A DNA stretch of 64,000 nucleotides. It comes from Panicum virgatum (Eukaryota > Streptophyta > Magnoliopsida > Poales > Poaceae). Location of the stretch: positions 27,649,339 through 27,713,338 of the forward strand of contig NC_053149.1 of the NCBI RefSeq assembly GCF_016808335.1, given 5' to 3'. Position numbers and translations under genes: made by a program. A model generated the notes under the pieces. The model made no database searches and was not told the origin of the DNA. It was given only the letters and a program-made list of their open reading frames with translations. This document shows positions 57,308-64,000 of the stretch, one piece after another (position 1 is the stretch's first letter; each line of letters starts with the position of its first letter).

Positions 57308-57606
57308 GACACTAACACAGGCACCCAAATCACACAGGGCTATATCAAAGTTCTATGTCCCTATTGAGCATCTGATTGTAGGACACAAAAGATCCTTCTT
57401 CTTCTCAGGCGATTGACGCAGTATGGCTGCACTGCATGCCTCGATGAGCTTGACTACATCTGTAGTTAGTAACGGCCGTTGTTGACGCTTGCTACATTCC
57501 AATTTCAAGCTTCAATTTGATCAGAAAACCTCAGAGTTTCAATATTTTGCATCCATATTTATCTAATATAATGCCTAAACCCACTATGCTCTTAGAAAAT
57601 ATACAA
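57308..57606. other. Unassigned flank between W and an Athila LTR
   Basis: About 300 bases without recognised gene, LTR end or repeat. This may be the sequence into which W inserted. Confidence 0.4.
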
Positions 57607-58953
57607 TGTTGGAAATTGAGCTAAAGTGCAGGTTATAAGCACCTTATGATCCAAGGGAAAAATCGTCGATCAATCAGAGCGCCGGAATCAGGCTCACATG
57701 GATCAAAGGGCCCAAATATAGCATCAAACTGACATATCCAAAGCCCAGGCACGTGGAATAAGAACAAGAGGACACGTAGTAGGCCACCAGAGAAACATGA
57801 TGGAGGTGGGGCCCACTAGGCCGTCGGCCGACCACCCTGGTCGACCGACTAGCCCATGCCACCACCGACCTTCCCCATTGGCCAGAAGGTTCCTTGAAGC
57901 TTCCTTAAGTCAGTTGTCGCTGCCTAGACTACTGCAAACCAATCGAGATGCACCCCCTTGCACCCTCTATAAATATGAGAGGGGGTGGTGAGACTAGGGA
58001 CACACCATCAAGTGCAAGCTCAAGTTGTACACTTGTTTTAGATCTTCGGCTAGTGGAGTTTAGGTGAAGTAGTCGTCGGGTCACCGGGTTTGCTCTGGAG
58101 AATAGGTATGAGTTTGATACTAGATCTCTTTTCTAATACTGGGTCGTTTGTAATAGACTTATCTTACAGCTATTTATATGTCCTGCAGTGTCAGATATAG
58201 ATTTCGTGATTAGTTTGCTTTGTTACTGTATCATTTGCATGGTTAGACAATAAGCTTTAGTTTACTTGTACCTGTTCAAGTATTCGAATGTTTGATCTAG
58301 TTTGATGTCTGTCCATCCGAAGGGTGGGGGCTCCGCGCGGGATACTAGAGTATCGCTTGTAATATAGGCATGGTGGCTGGGTAAATTAAGTGTTGCTGGA
58401 TGTCGTCCTTTCTAATGGTTTGTAGAGGTAGCCTAGAGGTGGGGACAGCCCTGTTCTGTGCCATTGTAACCCTCCACGTTTGGTCAGGAGGGTACGAGGG
58501 TTATAATTGTTGTGATGGTTAGGCAGTCATATCTGTCTACCATTTTGCACAGTTCTCTTGGTAGTACTAGAATAGCTAGAGTTAGGCTAACCATGTGCAA
58601 AGTATAAAGTGCTTAGTAAAACTGTATAATTAATGTAAGTACATTAGAGATCTGATCTGCTAACTTCTACCTAGCTCCCTGTCTTTTTTCTTTATCTGAG
58701 CTGAGTTCGCTTGTGTGTCACACAACCTTTTATCCAATATTTATCTTACCCCTATTTATGCTATTGAATATTCCACTGCAATTAGTTCATTTACCTGTCT
58801 ACACAACTTAGTCATTGCCTTCCCTGCGGAAATATAAATGACACCCCGGAATACTCTCTGGGTAAAATGCTACACCGGTAATTCTGTGCGCTTGCGGAAC
58901 GATCCAAGGTTCATGAATAGAATTGTTCCCAGTAACTAGTCAATGAAATGTCA
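57607..58953 (+). repeat. Older Athila-type LTR
   Basis: It starts TGTTGGAAATTGAG. Its end region GAATACTCTCTGGGTAAAATGCTACACC...GTGCGCTTGCGGAAC parallels the Z LTR end. It is followed by TTTCTGGTGATGTTACCTGG, which looks like a C-to-T and G-to-A decayed tRNA-Asp primer site. U3 has degenerate GGCCG pairs and a TATAAAT box (57968-57974). A matching second LTR was not found. Confidence 0.65.
57819..57974 (+). promoter_or_regulatory. Degenerate GGCCG palindrome pair and TATA box in the older Athila LTR
   Basis: GGCCGTCGGCCGACC (57819-57833) and GGTCGACCGACT (57839-57850) lie 118 bases before TATAAAT (57968-57974). This resembles the Z module order, with eroded sequence. Confidence 0.4.
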
Positions 58954-58974
58954 GAAGCATTTCTGGTGATGTTA

Positions 58975-60410
58975 CCTGGATCAGACTAAGTAATCTTGTA
59001 TCTAAAGTTGATGTTACAAAATACCAACAGCCGCTTGTTATTGATTATGTCATTGAGATAGAGAGCATAGGTTGGGACTTGCATCGCATCCATCAATGGT
59101 ACATTTTCACTTATAGGATCATTTCCACAAAGCAGTTGAACTGATCATCCATTGTTGGCTTTCTTGCCTTCATGGGAAACATCAATACTTGGGTATCATA
59201 GAATTCATGTGGTGCTGTTTTACCATTGTGCACCTTCTGGGAATCATCTTCCTCAGGTGACTCTTCCACCGTATCATCTGCCTTCTTTTTCCTGTCATGG
59301 TTAGGATAAGGTAGATCATTAGTGGTTTTACCTCCTCTCGTAGTCACTGCATTGACATTCTCCACAGCAAGGGGTAAGGGAGCTGCCAGTGAGCTAGTTG
59401 AGTTTTAAGTATTTTGTTGATGCTCGGCTGATTTTTGATGATGGTGGAGAATCCATCCAACTTAGCATGAATGGTCTGCAAGGACTTGTTATTGATGGCC
59501 AGCTTCTTCTAAATTGTTTCATTGATCTTTGCTTGGTCATAGACCAAATCCCTCAAGGTACGTTGGTTAGGATTAAATGAATTTGAATTTCCATTGCCTC
59601 CTTGATAATATGGGCGTGCTTGATTCCACCCCTGACCTCCTTGTGGACGAAACCCATTGTTGTTCAAAAACATTGCCTCTTCTTGGGTTTTCGGGCAATC
59701 ATTACCCGAATGTCCAGCAATTCCACAGACCTCGCACGTCATGTGAGCATCCAAGGCTAGAAGTGTCTGTATTTGAGCCTTGTCTTATGAATAACCCTCA
59801 AACTTTTTGAGGAGGAGATCAATCTTTGCAGCAAGCATATCCGTTTCTTGACTGTGTGCATGCTCCGCTGACATGATTAGAGTCGGGCATCGCTCCAACC
59901 CTGGATGGACACCATCTTCTCAATGAGAAGGAGGCTCCACCAGCAGCATTGTCTACATGATCACGGGCTGTCTGAGTCAGCCCGTTGTAGAAATTTTGAA
60001 GTATGAGCCAATTGTCCATCCCATGGTGTGGACACGCAAGGGTGTACTCCTGAAATCTCTCCCAAGCTTCAGGAATGGTCTCATTGGACGCTTGCTGAAA
60101 GCTCGAAATCCTTTGACAAAGAGCATTTGTTTTCCCAGTTAGAAAGAACCTCGCGAGCAATGCATTGGTGCAATTATCCCAGGTGTTCACTGCACTTCTG
60201 TTAGCATAGAACCACTGATTCTCTTTGCCCAGAAGAGAAATAGGAATAGATGGAGCTGGATTGCGTCTTGCAACACTCCCTTGATCAAAAGTACTGCAAA
60301 GCTCTAGAAATTGCTGCAGGTGAGCGCTTGCATCTTCATTGGCCTTGCCACAGAAAGGGATGGCCTGCACCATCGTAACTAGACCCGTCTTGATCTCAAA
60401 ATTCTCCACT
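58975..60410 (-). pseudogene. gag: Athila gag and protease start, minus-strand fragment
   Basis: On the minus strand from 60409: [42 protein letters not shown]-type capsid core and ACPHHGMDNWLILQNFYNGL, typical of Athila Gag. Then a CCHC knuckle CEVCGIAGHSGNDC (about 59730-59690), NVNAVTTRGGK, and toward 58975 a PLMDAMQVPTYALYLNDI-like linker. It begins abruptly beside chromovirus RT at 60411 and ends beside the plus-strand LTR, so both sides are rearranged. Confidence 0.82.
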
Positions 60411-61370
60411 CCGATGCTAACTTACTTCATGCACCTCATGAACTCAGTATTCATGCCGGAACTCGATAAATTTGACATGGTTTTCATTGATGATATATTG
60501 ATCTGTTCCAAAGATGAGGCAGAACATGAGCAGCATTTGTGTATCGTTCTCCAACATCTCTAAGACCACCAACTGTTTGCAGAATTCTCAAAGTGTGAAT
60601 TCTGGTTGAACAGTGTGAAATTTTTGTGTCACACTATTTCCAGTGAAGGCATATCATTGGATTCTAGAAAAGTTCAAGAAGTGATGGACTAGAAACCTCC
60701 CACTTCCATTCATCAAATTCGCAGTTTCCTTGGTCTAGCAGGATATTACCGCAGATTTATTCTGGACTTCTCTAGAATTGCTAAACCAATGATGGAACTA
60801 CATAAGAAAGGTGTAAAATTTAATTGGGATGCGAAGTGCGATGAAGCTTTCCATACTTTAAGAGCACATCTGACCACAACACCAGTCTTAGCTCAACCCG
60901 ACAACAGCAAGCCATACGATGTTTAGTGTGATGCATCGGGTACTGATCTTAGCTGTGTCCTTATGCAAGACAATCGGGTTATCACTTATGCTTCCAGAGC
61001 TCTCCGATCTCATGAGATCCATGATCTTGAGTTAGCAGCAGTTATTCATGCTCTCAAGATTTGGAGATACTATCTTATAGGTACTCAAGGCAATATTTAC
61101 ATTGACCATAAGAGGCTCAAATATATTTTCACTCAGAGTGATCTGAATATTAGACAAAGAAGATGGCTGGAATTAATCAAGGATAAAGACCTGGAAGTCT
61201 ATTATCATCTGGGCAAAGCCAACGTTGTAGCAGATTGTCTCTCAGTGGAAGCCTACAACGAGACTCTATGTTCTGAAATGCAAAAGCTAAACTTAGAGAT
61301 TATTCCTCAGGGAACTCTGAATCATATTTCTATTGAATTAACACTCTATGACCAGGTAATCATGGCATAG
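60411..61370 (+). pseudogene. pol: Decayed X-like chromovirus: RT part and RNase H
   Basis: It opens inside RT with [17 protein letters not shown] and the FIDD box, then [39 protein letters not shown] and LKYIFTQSDLNIRQRRW. Stops lie near 60561, 60690 and 60924. Close resemblance to X (20497-21400) marks a related but older family. The gag, protease and RT start are missing. Confidence 0.88.
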
Positions 61371-62811
61371 TTACATGATAAAGGTGTTGGAATTATCAAA
61401 CAGAAATTATCAGAAGGAGAATGAAAATATAAGTGTTTTCGTATAAAATATAAAGGAGTTTGAAGGTTTGAAGGTTGCTTGGTCATTCCTAAAAATCAGG
61501 AACTCCGAAAGCAAATTCTTGACAAAGCACATCTCTCTAAATTCTCAATCCATCCGGGTAGCACCAAAATGTACTAAGATCTTTGGCAAAATTTCTGGTG
61601 GACCCGAATGAAGAGAGAAGTTTCTAAATATGTTGCAGAGTGTGACACCTGCCAGAGGGTAAAAGCCAGTCATTTGAAAATTGCTAGAACTCTTCAATCT
61701 CTGCCTATTCTATCCTGGAAATGGGAAGACATTAGTATAGATATCATTGTGGGCTTACCTAATACTTCACACATCATGATTCTATTTGGGTTCTCGTCAA
61801 TCGAATCACAAAAACAGCTCACTTTATTTCAATACATACTGAATATCGAGATAGAAAATATTCGGAGATTTACCTGGAACGTATCGTTTGCCTACATGAT
61901 GTACCCAAGATGATTATTTTTTATTGTGGTGCTCAGTTTATAACATGATTTTGGGAACAACTACAGGAAGCCTTTAGAACCAAATTAATTCAAAGCTCTA
62001 CATACCAAATTCTTGAAGATATGCTTAGAGCATGTGTCATTCATTATGATAAGAATTTGGACAAATGTTTACCTTTGGCAGAATTCTCATACAACAATAG
62101 CTATCAAGCCAGTATGAAAATGGCACCCTTTGAGGCCTTGAATGGTCGAAGGTGTCAGACTCCTTTGAGTTGGTCACAGACTAGGGAGCGCAAAATATTT
62201 GGACCTGATTTAGTGGTCGAAGCTAAGGAAAAAGTGAAAGTTATACAAGAAAACTTGAGGGCAGCCAAGTCTAGACAAAAGAGCTACTTCGATAAAAGAA
62301 GGAACCCCTTGAAATTCAATGTTGGTGATCATGTATATCTACGGGTTTCACCAACCAAGGTTGTCCAACATTTTGGCATCAAAGGCAAATTAGCTCCTCG
62401 TTATATCAGACCTTATGAGTTCATCGAAGAATATGGACCAGTGGCTTATCGACTGTTACTTCCTTCGCAACTTGCCGCAGTCCACGATGTATTTCATCTC
62501 AGCTCAAGAAGTGTGTCAGGGTTCCTGCTGAGATAATTGAACAACAAGACATATTTGTACAACCAGACCTTTCTTATGCTAAACAACCACTTAGAATTCT
62601 AGATCAAAAAGAAAGAGGTAGTCGTCGAAAGGTGGTCAAAATGTATAAAATTCAGTGGAATCATCACACTAAAGAGGAAGCAACCTGGGAGACTGAAAGT
62701 TATCTCAATCGACATTTTCCTGTTTTTCTCGGTTTTTCCCTAGGTACCTCCATCTCTCTCCCTGTTTACCTATCCAATCTCGGGACGGGATTCTTTTTAA
62801 TGAGGGTGGGC
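61371..62811 (+). pseudogene. pol: Decayed X-like chromovirus: integrase and chromodomain
   Basis: The integrase zinc finger is in CDTCQRVKASH (about 61640), followed by WKWEDISIDIIVGLP. The part with the second and third catalytic sites (61800-62010) is frameshifted and shortened. The C-terminus resumes with CLPLAEFSYNNSYQASMKM and VGDHVYLRVSPT. Then LRILDQKERGSRRK and KMYKIQWNHHTKEEATWE form a chromodomain. TGAGGGTGGGC before 62812 is the purine tract. Confidence 0.85.
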
Positions 62812-64000
62812 TGTAACATCCTAGGTTCTTAAAAGGGCAAAATAGTCAAAATAAAACAACCAGATGTTTTAATGTGAGGGCAATCAATTAAAAAGGACAC
62901 AAAATTAGAAATTAAATTTGAACTAAAAAATGTGGACCTATATTGTAATGGGAATAAAAATTATTTGCAACTCTATTTCATGTCCCAAACACCTCACAAA
63001 AATATTGTAAACTGAAAACTAGTACCTTTAGTAACTTGTATCTAATAAGAGTTGTACATGACCAAGTACGTGGCTATACGTATAGTTTTACACCTTGCAG
63101 GGGTTGTACACCAGGACCCGCTCGCCACGAGGCCAGCCAAGACCGACCCGACTGACTCTGAGGCACCTCTCTACTGTCACTAAACTAACGGCTACGACCA
63201 CCATCCTGCTTTCCGAGGTCTAGGTATGATCTCCCGTGAGAGGCCGTCCCAGGACTGTGAAGCCTCTCCCTGCTGTATCGGGGCTCGTGAGGACCAATCC
63301 CCTTTCTTCATGCCAATACTAGCCCTCTCCTGCACTGATCTCTATCCTCCTGCAGGCTCGGTGCCGCGCGTAGCAAGCTTGGACTGGATCCTTCCACATA
63401 AAGGATAAGTGGTGTACACACTCACATAATTCCTTCACCAGGTCCTTCTAGCACAATCCTTAATTGCCAAAATGAGCATCTTCATCACGAGTGCGTCTCC
63501 ACCGCAACGGTCCGCGAATGGCACCAATTACATGTATCGCCCCACAACGCCTCCTCAACTATCACGGAACCCAAAGGATCGATTCCCCACAGGGAACACT
63601 AGTACCTGCCACAGGTACTCGCAAGGCATGCCCAACACACGCCCCCAGCCCTCGATCAAACGATCGAGTTAATTCGCTCGCTCCCACTGAATAATCCTAA
63701 CCACCAACTCCTCATATGTGGATCTCCACTCACACCAATACCATCATCACAAAACCCGCATATGCTCATACACAGCAAAGCATGATCTCTCGAACATTCA
63801 TAAATGATGTAGGTGATCAAGGGATAGGTAATCAAGTAGGCTACGCAGGTTTAATATAACTGTAAGTAAAGAGGTAGCATAACTAGCATGTGATGACTAA
63901 TAGGTTTCCAAAATCAAAGATGGGCGTGAACCTGGTACTCATAATCTTTTCGGGTCTTCTGGCCATCTAGGACATCCTTCTTGGTCTCCTATGTGTTGGG
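62812..64000 (+). repeat. LTR start of the decayed chromovirus and further LTR-like sequence
   Basis: TGTAACATCCTAGGTTC at 62812 follows the purine tract and resembles the X LTR start. From about 63050 the sequence changes character; TATAGTTTTACACCTTGCAGGGGTTGTACA resembles minus-strand Y LTR sequence near 23281. It may be a second, inverted long LTR of another family. Boundaries and ORFs could not be resolved. Confidence 0.45.

Noticed and set aside
1..64000. CRISPR arrays, bacterial operons, phage or ribosomal RNA
   Set aside because: The repeats are LTRs, TSDs and leader duplications. No regularly spaced short repeats or rRNA blocks were seen, and the content is plant retrotransposon throughout.

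Overview
The window is plant nuclear DNA, almost certainly from a grass (Poaceae). It consists of nested Ty3/gypsy LTR retrotransposons, with no recognisable host gene, rRNA, tRNA or CRISPR array. The layout, GC-rich LTR leaders and heavy nonsense decay suggest methylated heterochromatin. Lineages are named from protein motifs and from the tRNA primer sites that can be read directly.

The nesting can be resolved to the base because almost every insertion still has its 5-bp target-site duplication (TSD). The oldest layer is W (about 1389-57307), a Tat-lineage element. It has a broken gag-pol with an extra RNase H and an antisense ORF of the 'putative gypsy type transposon' family near its 3' LTR. 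X, a chromovirus with 385-bp LTRs, sits in the W protease (4018-38679, TSD GCAAG). X was hit by Y1 (6669-19557, TSD AAGGA) between gag and protease, and by Y3 on the minus strand (22627-38008, TSD CCTAC) in front of its chromodomain. A solo LTR, Y2 (7436-10875, TSD GCCAC), lies inside the 5' LTR of Y1. Another, Y4 (28838-32215, TSD TTCAT), lies inside the RT of Y3. Z, an Athila-lineage element with a tRNA-Asp primer site (39193-49575, TSD GGTCC), is inserted in W just before RT. A different long LTR (A, 1-1388) interrupts the 5' LTR of W. Right of W are an older Athila LTR (57607-58953), a minus-strand Athila gag fragment, a decayed X-like pol (60411-62811) and LTR-like sequence to the edge.

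The genes are retrotransposon genes: gag (particle protein), protease, reverse transcriptase, RNase H, integrase and, in X, Y3 and the decayed copy, a chromodomain. All are damaged. Y1 lost RT to integrase, and its gag N-terminus is replaced by unrelated sequence.

Four signals look worth follow-up. (1) Every 3.4-3.6 kb Y LTR carries two short exon-like blocks, joined in frame by a predicted GC-AG intron, that encode an acidic Tyr/Gln-rich peptide ending YEDF; they lie between a TATA-like box and an AATAAA signal, so one LTR may be a complete spliced gene. (2) The gag of Y3 has a 113-nt GT-AG intron whose removal joins two frames exactly. (3) Z carries paired GGCCGGCC palindromes upstream of the TATA box in both LTRs, upstream of an extra coiled-coil/Cys ORF after integrase, and once more in its 3' region. 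(4) The leader of X has tandem hairpins with a compensatory base change.
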